Below are positions 25,967 to 34,929 of a stretch of 64,000 nt of DNA, in pieces. Position numbers and translations under genes: made by a program. Origin of the DNA: Streptomyces roseoviridis (GTDB lineage Bacteria; Actinomycetota; Actinomycetes; Streptomycetales; Streptomycetaceae); contig NZ_BAAAWU010000001.1 of NCBI RefSeq assembly GCF_039535235.1, forward strand, positions 5,704,001-5,768,000, written 5' to 3'. Each line of letters starts with the position of its first letter. The first letter of the stretch is position 1. The notes under the pieces are model-generated. The model was not told the DNA's origin, did not search any database, and saw only the letters and a list, made by a program, of their open reading frames with translations.

Positions 25967-27202
25967 TTACTGGTTGAAGGTGTCGCTCTTGACGTCGATC
26001 CACTTGCCGCCCTGGACCTTGTAGACCGTGAGCTGCTTGTTGGTGGTGTCGCCGTACTCGTCGAAGGAGACCTTGCCGGTCACACCGTCGAAGGAGACCT
26101 TGCCCAGGGCCTCGGTGACCTTGGCGCGGGCGTCGGAGGGCAGCTTGCCGCCGTTGGCGTCGACGACGGCCTTGACGGCCTGGATGATCGCCCAGCCGGC
26201 GTCGTAGGAGTAGCCGCCGTAGGCCGCGTAGGGGTCCTTGTAGCCGGCCGCGTTGTAGTCGGCGATGAACTTCTTGGCGGTGTCGAGCTTCTCGACCGGG
26301 TAGCCGATCGAGGTGGCGAGGTCACCGTCGTTGGCCTCGGCGGAGGCGCTGATGAAGGCGGGGTCGTAGATGCCGTCGCCGCCCATGACGGGGATCTTGG
26401 CGCCGGTCTTCTTGATCTGGTCGGAGAGCAGGCCGCCCTCGGGGTACTGGCCGCCGAAGTAGACGGAGTCGGCGCCGGAGGCCTTGACCTTGTCGGCGGT
26501 GGAGGAGAAGTCGGTCTCCTTCACGGTGACGTGGTCGGTGCCGACGACCTGGCCGCCGAGGCGCTTGAACTCGGCGGAGAAGATCGCGGCGAGGCCGGCG
26601 CCGTAGGTCTGCTTGTCGTCGACGACGAAGACCTTCTTCTTGCCGGCGTCGCGGAAGAGGTACTGGGCGGCGAACTTGCCCTGGACCACGTCGGTGGCGG
26701 CGGTGCGGAAGTAGGTCTTGAAGGGGCGCTTGAACTCGCCCTTGCCCCAGTTGTCGCCCTGGGAGAGGGAGGGGTTGGTGTTGGCGGGGGAGACCTGCGC
26801 CAGGTTGGCGGCGGCGAAGACGCCCTGCATCTGCTGGGAGACGCCGGAGTTCAGGGGGCCGACGACGCCGAGGACGTCCTTGTTGCCGACCAGTTTGGTG
26901 GCGTTGGCCTGGCCGGAGGCGGGGACGGCCTGGTCGTCCAGGGCCTCGATCTTGAAGGTGACGCCGGGGACGACCTTGTCCTTGTTGGCGGTCTTGACCG
27001 CGAGGTCCACGGAGTTCTTGATGCCCTGGCCCAGAGCGGAAAGCGAACCGGTGAGAGGGGCGTCCACACCGATCACCACGGTCGTGGTGCCGCCGGCGTT
27101 GTCGCCGCCACCCTTGCCCTCGTCACGCGAACCGCAGGCGGTGAGGGTGAGCGCTCCTGTGGTGAGGACGCTGGTCAGGATGAGCAAAGAACGGTGTCGC
27201 AC
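25967..27202 (-). CDS. livK: branched-chain amino acid substrate-binding lipoprotein LivK
   Basis: Extracytoplasmic solute receptor of the Liv importer, 411 residues. The signal peptide ends in a lipobox (LTLTAC, lipid-modified C23), followed by a Gly/Asp-rich linker. The mature type I periplasmic-binding fold begins VVIGVDAPLTGSLSALGQG and includes VVGPLNSGVSQQM, FRTAATDVVQGKFAAQYL, VVDDKQTYGAGLAAIFSAEF and YGGYSYDAGWAII. GTG 27202 has AAAGGA 7 nt upstream. It is the first gene of livKHMGF. Confidence 0.95.
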   Translation of the reverse strand: MRHRSLLILTSVLTTGALTLTACGSRDEGKGGGDNAGGTTTVVIGVDAPLTGSLSALGQGIKNSVDLAVKTANKDKVVPGVTFKIEALDDQAVPASGQANATKLVGNKDVLGVVGPLNSGVSQQMQGVFAAANLAQVSPANTNPSLSQGDNWGKGEFKRPFKTYFRTAATDVVQGKFAAQYLFRDAGKKKVFVVDDKQTYGAGLAAIFSAEFKRLGGQVVGTDHVTVKETDFSSTADKVKASGADSVYFGGQYPEGGLLSDQIKKTGAKIPVMGGDGIYDPAFISASAEANDGDLATSIGYPVEKLDTAKKFIADYNAAGYKDPYAAYGGYSYDAGWAIIQAVKAVVDANGGKLPSDARAKVTEALGKVSFDGVTGKVSFDEYGDTTNKQLTVYKVQGGKWIDVKSDTFNQ

Positions 27203-27649
27203 GAAGATTCCTTTCCCTGGCGCGGCCCCCTCGAGCTGAGGCGGTGCCGTGAAGCTGTAGCGAGAGGTGCCGTTTTCGATGCCGGGCCGTACTGGGTCGA
27301 GCAGGCCGTGCAGAGGAGGCGCCCGGCGGCGCGGTGACTGGCCGTGACTCTAGGCGCAGGTGGGGAAGGTCGGGGAGCGCCGAGGACATGATGTGACTGT
27401 CTTGTTATGCCGACGGGGGGAAGCGGTGTGCGGGCCGTGGGCAAACTCGGGCACATCGGTCCGTAGTGCGGTGTTCACATAGTGAGAACGCGCAGTTCCG
27501 CTAAGGGGCTTGAGCGGATCATGGTGCTGACGGCCTGCTCGGAGGGGTATCCGGATATCGGACACGTGCCTCGGCGTGAGCGGACGGATGAGTCGACCCG
27601 ATCACTCCGCTTCCGGGGCCCTGCCGCCGGGGGCGGTTGTCACGCAGCG
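27203..27649. promoter_or_regulatory. livK upstream region with 17-bp palindrome
   Basis: About 450 bp with no gene, markedly less GC-rich than the coding DNA. It contains the interrupted palindrome GTTCACATAGTGAGAAC (27473-27489; outer arms GTTC/GAAC, inner CA/TG), 270 bp upstream of the livK start. A TATCCGGATATC-like stretch lies near 27547. No promoter hexamers can be assigned with confidence. By position it should hold the control of the liv operon. Confidence 0.45.
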
Positions 27650-28078
27650 TTACGAGGGTGATGGCCGGGAACCGCTGGTGGGAACTCCGTGTTCGCTGGG
27701 CGGTCGCCAGTTCTCCGAACTGCCCGTCGCCCCCTTCGCCGCCTCGCACCGCCGGCGCGTCTCCCGGTCGGTCAGCGCGAACGCCGACGCGCGACCGGAC
27801 CGGCGCTCCTCGGCCCGCGCCTGCGCGAGCACCTCGTCGTGGAGCGCGTACTGCTCGTTCGACAGGCCCTTCTGCTCCCAGTCGAGCCCGGCCCAGGTAC
27901 TGCCCTTCAGGGCCTCTTTCACCCAGTACGACACGAGACTTGTGCAGATGTCCGCGGGGGTGCTCGCGCGGGGCACGGGATCCCGCGGTGCCCGCTCGCA
28001 ACCGGTGCCGAGCGCGAGGACGCAGCCGGTCAGGGCCGCGGCGAGCGCGGTCCTGACCGTGAAAGGCCCCCGGATCAA
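27650..28078 (-). CDS. small hypothetical lipoprotein
   Basis: A predicted 142-residue secreted lipoprotein: a hydrophobic signal peptide ending LALGTGC (C27), then a small soluble domain with Cys in ADICTSLVSYW and TRRRCEAAKG that could form a disulfide. I do not recognise the family. No ATG or GTG gives a good start. TTG 28078 does, because its first bases form TTGA with the stop codon of the upstream protease gene, the typical arrangement of coupled genes, and because it yields a proper signal peptide. Function unknown; coupling implies it is made with, and perhaps acts on or with, the secreted protease. Confidence 0.65.
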   Translation of the reverse strand: MIRGPFTVRTALAAALTGCVLALGTGCERAPRDPVPRASTPADICTSLVSYWVKEALKGSTWAGLDWEQKGLSNEQYALHDEVLAQARAEERRSGRASAFALTDRETRRRCEAAKGATGSSENWRPPSEHGVPTSGSRPSPS

Positions 28079-28959
28079 GGGAGTTGGACGTACGGCTTCA
28101 GGAAGTCGCGGGCGCCCGGGGTGTCGAGGCGGTAGACCACGTTGGTGGCGTAGCAGGGGCCGTCGCCGGTGATGGTGGTCGCCACCAGGGTGAGCCGGCC
28201 GCCGAGCACGGCGAAGTTCGGTCCGCCCGAATCGCCGTAGCAGGCACCGCCGTTGCCCTGCGGCGCCGTCATGGCGAGCCGGACCCACGCGTCGTTCAGC
28301 GCGTTGAAGGAGACCGGCGCCTTCATGCGCACCCCGCCGCCCGGGTGGGTGTGGCCGCCCGGCCCGCGCTGTGCCTCCTGGGTGCCGTAGCCGGCGACGA
28401 GGAAGTCGGTGTCGTTCAGTCCCCGCGGGCCCAGCGCGCCGAGCGCCCCGGCCTTCGGCAGGGCGGCCGGGGTGAAGGACCAGCGCTCCTTGATCTTCGC
28501 CGCGGGCAGCTCCACCACGGAGATGTCGTGATCGTCCGAGGCCGGTCCCGGGTACGCGGGGTGACTGATCGCCCGGCCCTCCACCGCCACGGCCCGCGCG
28601 ACGGCCGCCGGGTCGCCGGGGTGCTCGGCCGCGGCCCGGTCGAGGCCGCCCTGCACGTCCTGGTCGAGGGAGACGTGGAAACGCACGTTCTCCGGCCAGT
28701 CGGTCGTGCAGTGCGCGGCGGTCAGGAAGGTGTCCTGGTCGATCATCGTGCCGGAGCAGACCCAGTCCACCCGGTCGGGCGTGGCCGGGTCGCCGTCGTT
28801 GTCCCAGGTCGCGACCAGGGCGCCGACCTCGGTGCGCTCGGGCGCGGGAGCGGCGTTGTACGAGTTGATCGCCGCGGACGGGATCGCGGTGGCGACCACG
28901 GCGGCGCAGGCGGCGGCGGTCACGGCGGTGGCCATGGTGGTGGTGCGTACGGCGGTCAA
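28075..28959 (-). CDS. secreted trypsin-like serine protease (S1 family)
   Basis: A 294-residue exported protease homologue. The triad is complete: His in FLTAAHC, Asp in SDDHDISVVEL, Ser in GGACYGDSGGP. Cysteines flanking the His loop (VCSGTM/HC) and the Ser loop (ACYGDS/GPCYA) would give the usual disulfides. It differs from the S. griseus-type trypsin at 4.2 kb in having longer surface loops and no classical VVGG activation site. Start TTG 28959 is chosen since GAGGGG precedes it by 6 nt and it opens a hydrophobic signal sequence. Its stop overlaps the TTG start of the lipoprotein gene. Confidence 0.82.
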   Translation of the reverse strand: MTAVRTTTMATAVTAAACAAVVATAIPSAAINSYNAAPAPERTEVGALVATWDNDGDPATPDRVDWVCSGTMIDQDTFLTAAHCTTDWPENVRFHVSLDQDVQGGLDRAAAEHPGDPAAVARAVAVEGRAISHPAYPGPASDDHDISVVELPAAKIKERWSFTPAALPKAGALGALGPRGLNDTDFLVAGYGTQEAQRGPGGHTHPGGGVRMKAPVSFNALNDAWVRLAMTAPQGNGGACYGDSGGPNFAVLGGRLTLVATTITGDGPCYATNVVYRLDTPGARDFLKPYVQLP

Positions 28960-29130
28960 GAAGAGCCCCTCGGTGTGTGGTGGACCGGGTGTACTCCTGT
29001 GGGGGAGGGTCGACAGTGAACCGGCTGACGCGGCCGAGGGCAAGAGGCTCAGGAGATCGGGGAGTTGGACGACGGGGCCCCGGTACGGAAGGTCCGTACC
29101 GGGGCCCCGGGTGCCGGCGGTCCGGGTCGC

Positions 29131-29640
29131 TCAGGCGCCGGCGCCGTCGCGGCGGCCCGCCTCCGGCAGGTCGCCCGCGTCCTTCGCGCCGATCTCCCGG
29201 AGCATGCAGGTCAGCCGGGCCGAGCAGACCCGCTTGTCCTGCTCGTCGGTGATCACGATCTCGTACGTGGCGGTCGACCGCCCCCGGTGCACGGGCGTCG
29301 CGACGCCGGTGACCAGGCCGCTGCGCACGCCCCGGTGATGGGTGCAGTTCAGGTCCACGCCCACGGCGATCTTGGAGACGCCGCCGTGCAGCATCGAACC
29401 GACCGACCCGAGGGTCTCGGCGAGCACGGCGGAGGCGCCGCCGTGCAGCAGGCCGTACGGCTGGGTGTTGCCCTCGACCGGCATGGTCCCGACCACGCGC
29501 TCGGCCGAGGCCTCCAGGATCTGCACGCCCATCCGGTTCCCCAGGTGCCCGGCGGAGAAGAGCGCGGGCAGGTCCACCCCGAGCGAGGCGTACTCGTCGA
29601 TGACTTCCTGCGGGAACTTCACGTGCTGCTGCTCACCCAT
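29131..29640 (-). CDS. PaaI-type hotdog thioesterase
   Basis: Acyl-CoA thioesterase of the hotdog fold, 169 residues, start ATG 29640 with GGAG 7 nt upstream. The key stretch is NTQPYGLLHGGASAVLAETLGSVG: the HGG loop and the catalytic acidic residue of the following helix (E in AETLGS) are as in PaaI and YdiI relatives. The second beta strand pattern VDLNCTHHRGVRSGLVTGVATPVHRGR also fits. There is an N-terminal extension of about 35 residues. Substrate unknown; a phenylacetyl-CoA or menaquinone-precursor thioesterase are the usual possibilities. Confidence 0.85.
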   Translation of the reverse strand: MGEQQHVKFPQEVIDEYASLGVDLPALFSAGHLGNRMGVQILEASAERVVGTMPVEGNTQPYGLLHGGASAVLAETLGSVGSMLHGGVSKIAVGVDLNCTHHRGVRSGLVTGVATPVHRGRSTATYEIVITDEQDKRVCSARLTCMLREIGAKDAGDLPEAGRRDGAGA

Positions 29641-29696
29641 CACCGGGCTCCGTTCGTCGTCGTACGGCTGTCGTCCCTCACTGCCTGAGCGAACGC

Positions 29697-31979
29697 TTAG
29701 GCGGCTGCGGATTCTTCCAGACGCACGATGACCGACTTGCTCGCGGGGGTGTTGCTGATGTCGGCCGTCGACTCCAGCGGCACCAGCACGTTCGTCTCCG
29801 GGTAGTACGCGGCCGCGCACCCCCGGGCCGTCGGGTAGTGCACCACCCGGAAGCCGGGCGCCCGCCGCTCGCTGCCGTCGGTCCACTCGCTGACCAGGTC
29901 CGCGTACGCCCCGTCCGCGAAGCCCAGCGCCGTCGCGTCCTCCGGGTGCACCAGGACCACCCGGCGGCCGCCGGTGATGCCCCGGTAGCGGTCGTCAAGA
30001 CCGTAGATCGTGGTGTTGTACTGGTCGTGCGAGCGCAGCGTCTGCAGCAGCAGCCGGCCCTGCGGCACCCTCGGATACTCGACCGGCGCCGCCGTGAAGT
30101 TCGCCTTCCCGGTCTTCGTCGGGAACCGGCGCTCGTCACGCGGGGCGTGCGGCAGCGCGAAACCGCCCGGGTCGGCCGCGAGCCGGGCGTTGAAGTCCTC
30201 GAAACCGGGGACCACACGCGCGATGCGGTCGCGGATCCGCGCGTAGTCCGCCTCGAACTTCTCCCACGGCGTCGCCGAACCCTCGCCGAGGACCGCCCGC
30301 GCCATCCGCGCCACGATCGCCGGCTCGGACAGCAGGTGCGGGCTCGCCGGCGGCAGGTTGCCGCGCGAGGCGTGCACGAGGCCCATCGAGTCCTCGACCG
30401 TGACGAACTGCCGGCCGCTCTTCTGCACGTCCTTGTCCGTCCGCCCCAGCGTCGGCAGGATCAGCGCCCGCCTGCCGGTCACCGCGTGCGAGCGGTTCAG
30501 CTTCGTCGACACGTGGACGGTCAGCCGCGCGTTGCGCATCGCGGCCTCGGTGACCTCCGTGTCCGGGGTCGCCCCGACGAAATTGCCGCCCATCGCGAAG
30601 AACACCTTCGCCTCGCCGTCGCGCAGCGCCCGGATGGACCGCACCACGTCGAAGCCGTGGTGGCGCGGCGAGACGATCCCGAACTCCTTGTCCAGGGCGT
30701 CCAGGAACGCCGGCGCCGGCCGCTCGAAGATCCCCATCGTCCGGTCGCCCTGCACGTTGGAGTGCCCGCGCACCGGGCACACCCCGGCGCCCGGCCGGCC
30801 GACGTTCCCCCGCAGCAGGAGGAAGTTGACCACCTCGCGGATGGTCGGCACGGAGTGCTTGTGCTGGGTCAGGCCCATCGCCCAGCAGACGATCGTCCGC
30901 TCCGAGGCCAGGACCATCTCCAGGGCCTTCTCGATCTCGGCGCGGGTCAGGCCCGTCGCCGCGAGCGTCTCCTCCCAGCCGGCCTCGCGGGCCGCCGCCG
31001 CGAACTCCTCGAAGCCGTGGGTGTGCGCGGCGACGAACTCCTCGTCCACCGCGCCCGGCGTCTCCAGGACCAGCCGGTTCAGCAGCCGGAACAGGGCCTG
31101 GTCGCCGCCGATGCGGATCTGCAGGAAGAGATCGGTGAGCGCCGCCCCCTTCAGCATGCCGTGCGCCGTCTGCGGGTTCTTGAACCGCTCCAGGCCCGCC
31201 TCCGGCAGCGGGTTCACCGAGATGATCCGCGCCCCCGCCGCCTTGGCCTTCTCCAGCGCCGACAGCATCCGCGGATGGTTCGTCCCCGGGTTCTGCCCCG
31301 CGACGACGATCAGGTCCGCCCGGTACAGGTCCTCCAGGGACACGCTGCCCTTGCCGACGCCGAGCGTCTCCGTGAGCGCCGAGCCCGAGGACTCGTGGCA
31401 CATGTTGGAGCAGTCCGGCAGGTTGTTCGTGCCGAACTCGCGGGCGAAGAGCTGCAGCAGGAACGCGGCCTCGTTGCTCGTGCGGCCCGAGGTGTAGAAG
31501 AGGGCCTCGTCGGGGGAGGACAGCGCCGTCAGCTCCTCCGCGATGATCGCGAACGCCCGCTCCCAGCTCACCGGCTCGTACCGCTCGGCGCCCTCCGGCA
31601 GGTACATCGGCTGCGTGATCCGGCCCTGCTGGCCCAGCCAGTAGCCGCTGCGGGCCGCCAGGTCCGCCACCGGGTGCGCGGCGAAGAACTCCGGCGTCAC
31701 CCGGCGCAGCGTCGCCTCCTCGGCGACCGCCTTCGCCCCGTTCTCGCAGAACTCCGCCACATGCCGCTTGTCCGCCTCCGGCCAGGCGCAGCCCGGACAG
31801 TCGAAGCCGTCCTTCTGGTTGACCTTGAGCAGGGTCCGCGCGGTCCGCCGCACGCCCATCTGCTCGTGGGCCATCCGCAGCGTGTGCGCGACGGCGGGCA
31901 GCCCGGCGGCCGCGTGCTGCGGCGCCGTGACCCGCGGCGCGTCCTGGACCGGGTCGCCGGCCGGGGGCTTGCTGACCAT
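29697..31979 (-). CDS. FdhF/YdeP family molybdopterin oxidoreductase
   Basis: A 760-residue member of the molybdopterin oxidoreductase family closest to E. coli YdeP and the catalytic subunit of formate dehydrogenase H. Visible are an N-terminal FDCPGCAWPEA segment, the molybdopterin domain with NMCHESSGSALTETLG (putative Mo-ligand region), IVVAGQNPGTNHPRML, RGNVGRPGAGVCPVRGHSNVQGDRTMG (about 390-416), and a C-terminal molydop-binding beta barrel (LLQTLRSHDQYNTTIYGLDDRYRG). The four-cysteine Fe-S motif of true FdhF is not seen, as in YdeP. In enterobacteria YdeP is linked to acid tolerance; the reaction is unknown. Its promoter mirrors that of polA across an inverted repeat. Confidence 0.85.
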   Translation of the reverse strand: MVSKPPAGDPVQDAPRVTAPQHAAAGLPAVAHTLRMAHEQMGVRRTARTLLKVNQKDGFDCPGCAWPEADKRHVAEFCENGAKAVAEEATLRRVTPEFFAAHPVADLAARSGYWLGQQGRITQPMYLPEGAERYEPVSWERAFAIIAEELTALSSPDEALFYTSGRTSNEAAFLLQLFAREFGTNNLPDCSNMCHESSGSALTETLGVGKGSVSLEDLYRADLIVVAGQNPGTNHPRMLSALEKAKAAGARIISVNPLPEAGLERFKNPQTAHGMLKGAALTDLFLQIRIGGDQALFRLLNRLVLETPGAVDEEFVAAHTHGFEEFAAAAREAGWEETLAATGLTRAEIEKALEMVLASERTIVCWAMGLTQHKHSVPTIREVVNFLLLRGNVGRPGAGVCPVRGHSNVQGDRTMGIFERPAPAFLDALDKEFGIVSPRHHGFDVVRSIRALRDGEAKVFFAMGGNFVGATPDTEVTEAAMRNARLTVHVSTKLNRSHAVTGRRALILPTLGRTDKDVQKSGRQFVTVEDSMGLVHASRGNLPPASPHLLSEPAIVARMARAVLGEGSATPWEKFEADYARIRDRIARVVPGFEDFNARLAADPGGFALPHAPRDERRFPTKTGKANFTAAPVEYPRVPQGRLLLQTLRSHDQYNTTIYGLDDRYRGITGGRRVVLVHPEDATALGFADGAYADLVSEWTDGSERRAPGFRVVHYPTARGCAAAYYPETNVLVPLESTADISNTPASKSVIVRLEESAAA

Positions 31980-32017
31980 CGCGCTCTCCCTTGAGCGGTG
32001 AAGGACTCCTACGTCCC

Positions 32018-32119
32018 CGATCCTGTCACGCGCCACCGACAACGGCCCACGCACGGTCGGTGCCCGGCCGGTCACCGTCGGCGCGTGGACGGGAATGTCG
32101 GTGGCGCGTGGCAGGATCG
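32018..32119. promoter_or_regulatory. 24-bp inverted repeat forming mirrored promoters (oxidoreductase / polA)
   Basis: Bases 32018-32041 are, with one mismatch, the reverse complement of 32096-32119, around a 54-bp centre. Each arm reads outward as TGTCGGTGGCGCGTG, one variable base, then CAGGATCG. CAGGAT in the right arm (32112-32117) lies 6 nt before the polA GTG and in the left arm (32025-32020, minus strand) about 40 nt before the oxidoreductase ATG, so both can be extended -10 elements. The identical upstream 15 bp suggest one regulator or sigma factor serves both genes. Confidence 0.6.
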
Positions 32120-32123
32120 TCAC

Positions 32124-34844
32124 GTGGCCGAGACAGCAGCGAAGAAGACCGATATGACCGAAGAGAACCGCCCGCGCCTGCTCCTCATGGACGGGCACTC
32201 CCTGGCGTACCGGGCGTTCTTCGCGCTGCCCGCGGAGAACTTCACCACCGCGACCGGGCAGCCGACGAACGCGATCTACGGGTTCGCGTCCATGCTGGCG
32301 AACACGCTCCGCGACGAGGCGCCCACGCACTTCGCCGTCGCGTTCGACGTGTCCCGCAAGACCTGGCGCTCGGAGGAGTTCCCCGAGTACAAGGCGAACC
32401 GTTCCAAGACCCCCGACGAGTTCAAGGGACAGGTCGAGCTGATCGGCGAGCTGCTCGACGCCATGCACGCCCCCCGCTTCGCCGTCGACGGGTACGAGGC
32501 GGACGACGTCATCGCCACCCTCGCCACCCAGGCCGAGGCCGACGGCTTCGAGGTCCTCATCGTCACCGGCGACCGCGACTCCTTCCAGCTGGTCAGCGAC
32601 CACACCACCGTGCTCTACCCCACCAAGGGCGTCTCCGAGCTGACCCGCTTCACCCCGGAGAAGGTCCAGGAGAAGTACGGGCTCTCGCCGTCGCAGTACC
32701 CGGACTTCGCGGCCCTGCGCGGCGACCCGTCGGACAACCTGCCCGGCATCCCCGGCGTCGGCGAGAAGACCGCCGCGAAGTGGATCAACCAGTTCGGCTC
32801 CTTCGCGGAACTGGTGGAGCGCGCCGAGGAAGTCAAGGGCAAGGCAGGCCAGAACCTCCGTGACCATCTGGAGTCGGTGAAGCTCAACCGCCGCCTCACC
32901 GAGATGGTCCGCGACGTCGAGCTGCCGAAGACCGTCGCGGACCTCGCCCGCGAGCCGTACGACCGCACGGCCGTCGCCCTCGTCCTCGACACCCTGGAGA
33001 TCCGCAACCCCTCGCTGCGCGAGCGGCTCCTCGCCGTGGACCCCGGCGCCGCGCAGGAGACCGCCCCGGCCCCGGCCCCCGGCGTCGACCTCGACTTCAC
33101 CGTCCTGGGCTCCGGCGAGCTCGCCGGCTGGCTCGCCGAGCACGGCGGGCAGCCGCTCGGCGTCGCCACCCTCGACAGCTGGGCCCTCGGCACGGGCAAC
33201 GTCGCCGAGATCGCCCTCGCCTCCGGCGACGGCGCCGCCGCCTGGTTCGACCCCTCCGAGCTCGACGAGGCCGACGAGCGCGCCTGGGCCGCCTGGATCT
33301 CCGACCCCGAGCGGCCGAAGGTCCTGCACAACGCCAAGGGCGCCCTGCGGGTCTTCCCCGAGCACGGCTGGAGCATCGCCGGCGTCACCATGGACACCGC
33401 GCTCGCCGCCTACCTGGTCAAGCCCGGCCGCCGCTCCTTCGCCCTGGACGCGCTCGCCGTCGAGTACCTGGGCCGCGAGCTCGCCCCCGCCGCCCCCGCC
33501 GACGGCCAGCTCGCCTTCGGCGCCGAGGACCACGCCGAGGCCGAGGCCCTGATGACCCAGGCGCGCGCCGTCCTCGACCTCGGCACCGCCTTCGAGGAGA
33601 AGCTCGCCGAGGTCGGCGCCAAGGAGCTCCTCCACGAGGTCGAGCTGCCCACCTCCGCGCTTCTGGCCCGCCTGGAGCGGCACGGCATCGCCGCCGACCG
33701 CGACCACCTGGAGGCGCTGGAGCAGCAGTTCGCGGGCGCCGTGCAGCAGGCCGTCAAGGAGGCCCACGCCTCCGTCGGCCACGAGTTCAACCTGGGCTCG
33801 CCCAAGCAGCTCCAGGAGGTCTTCTTCGGCGAGCTCAACCTGCCCAAGACGAAGAAGACCAAGACCGGCTACACCACCGACGCCGACGCGCTCGCCTGGC
33901 TGGCCGCCCAGACCGAGCACGAGCTCCCGGTGATCATGCTCCGCCACCGCGAGCAGGCCCGGCTGCGCTCCACCGTCGAGGGGCTGATCAAGACCGTCGC
34001 CGCCGACGGCCGCATCCACACCACCTTCAGCCAGACCGTCGCCGCCACCGGCCGGCTGTCCTCCACCGACCCCAACCTGCAGAACGTGCCGGTGCGCACC
34101 GACGAGGGCCGCGCCATCCGGCACGGCTTCGTCGTCGGCGAGGGCTTCGAGGCCCTCATGACCGCCGACTACAGCCAGATCGAGCTGCGCGTGATGGCCC
34201 ACCTCTCCGAGGACGAGGGGCTCATCGAGGCCTTCACCTCCGGCGAGGACCTGCACACCACCGTCGCCTCCCAGGTCTTCAACGTCGAGCGGTCCGCCGT
34301 CGACGCCGAGATGCGCCGCAAGATCAAGGCCATGTCGTACGGCCTGGCGTACGGGCTCTCCGCCTTCGGCCTCTCCCAGCAGCTGGGCATCGAGCCGGCC
34401 GAGGCCCGCGGCCTGATGGACACCTACTTCGAGCGCTTCGGCGGCGTGCGCGACTACCTGCGCCGGGTCGTCGACGAGGCGCGCGCCACCGGCTACACCG
34501 AGACGATGCTCGGCCGCCGCCGCTACCTCCCGGACCTCAACAGCGACAACCGCCAGCGCCGCGAGGCCGCCGAGCGGATGGCGCTCAACGCCCCCATCCA
34601 GGGCACCGCGGCGGACATCGTCAAGGTCGCCATGCTCCGCGTCGACCGCGCCCTCACCGAGGCCGGCCTCGCCTCGCGCATGCTCCTCCAGGTCCACGAC
34701 GAAATCGTCCTGGAGATCGCCCCGGGCGAGCGCGCCCGGGTCGAGGCCCTCGTCCGCGACCAGATGGCCCACGCCGTCGACCTGCGCGCCCCCCTGGACG
34801 TCTCGGTGGGCGTGGGGCCGGACTGGGACTCGGCGGCGCACTGA
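32124..34844 (+). CDS. polA: DNA polymerase I
   Basis: Family A DNA polymerase for gap repair and Okazaki-fragment processing, 906 residues. The 5'-3' exonuclease domain (about 15-310) has LLMDGHSLAYRAFFALP, VAFDVSRKTWR, YEADDVIATLA, VTGDRDSFQLV and GIPGVGEKTA. The middle 3'-5' exonuclease-like domain lacks the first Asp-x-Glu motif (GVATLDSWALG), so proofreading is probably absent, as in other actinobacterial Pol I. The polymerase domain shows TGRLSSTDPNLQNVPVR, DYSQIELRVMAH (motif A), RRKIKAMSYGLAYG (motif B) and LLQVHDEIVLE (motif C). GTG 32124 (VAETAAKK) matches the known Streptomyces start; upstream ATG 31998 would put promoter DNA into the protein. Confidence 0.97.
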   Translation: MAETAAKKTDMTEENRPRLLLMDGHSLAYRAFFALPAENFTTATGQPTNAIYGFASMLANTLRDEAPTHFAVAFDVSRKTWRSEEFPEYKANRSKTPDEFKGQVELIGELLDAMHAPRFAVDGYEADDVIATLATQAEADGFEVLIVTGDRDSFQLVSDHTTVLYPTKGVSELTRFTPEKVQEKYGLSPSQYPDFAALRGDPSDNLPGIPGVGEKTAAKWINQFGSFAELVERAEEVKGKAGQNLRDHLESVKLNRRLTEMVRDVELPKTVADLAREPYDRTAVALVLDTLEIRNPSLRERLLAVDPGAAQETAPAPAPGVDLDFTVLGSGELAGWLAEHGGQPLGVATLDSWALGTGNVAEIALASGDGAAAWFDPSELDEADERAWAAWISDPERPKVLHNAKGALRVFPEHGWSIAGVTMDTALAAYLVKPGRRSFALDALAVEYLGRELAPAAPADGQLAFGAEDHAEAEALMTQARAVLDLGTAFEEKLAEVGAKELLHEVELPTSALLARLERHGIAADRDHLEALEQQFAGAVQQAVKEAHASVGHEFNLGSPKQLQEVFFGELNLPKTKKTKTGYTTDADALAWLAAQTEHELPVIMLRHREQARLRSTVEGLIKTVAADGRIHTTFSQTVAATGRLSSTDPNLQNVPVRTDEGRAIRHGFVVGEGFEALMTADYSQIELRVMAHLSEDEGLIEAFTSGEDLHTTVASQVFNVERSAVDAEMRRKIKAMSYGLAYGLSAFGLSQQLGIEPAEARGLMDTYFERFGGVRDYLRRVVDEARATGYTETMLGRRRYLPDLNSDNRQRREAAERMALNAPIQGTAADIVKVAMLRVDRALTEAGLASRMLLQVHDEIVLEIAPGERARVEALVRDQMAHAVDLRAPLDVSVGVGPDWDSAAH

Positions 34845-34875
34845 GCCGGATCCGACCGGCAGCCGGTTCCCCGGC

Positions 34876-34910
34876 CCGCACCACGAGGGCGCTGTGCCCT
34901 CGTGGTGCGG
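34876..34910. terminator. terminator after polA
   Basis: A perfect 15-bp stem, CCGCACCACGAGGGC with its complement, and loop GCTGT lie between the convergent polA and DUF4184 genes. Confidence 0.85.
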
Positions 34911-34929
34911 CTCACCCGGGCGGCAGGCG

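Noticed and set aside
31998..32123. N-terminal extension of DNA polymerase I from ATG 31998
   Set aside because: It would translate the inverted repeat and promoter; known Streptomyces PolA starts at the VAETAAKK position.
29697..34841. 1714-codon minus-strand open frame
   Set aside because: Only the part below 31979 is a gene; the rest is the shadow of polA on the other strand.
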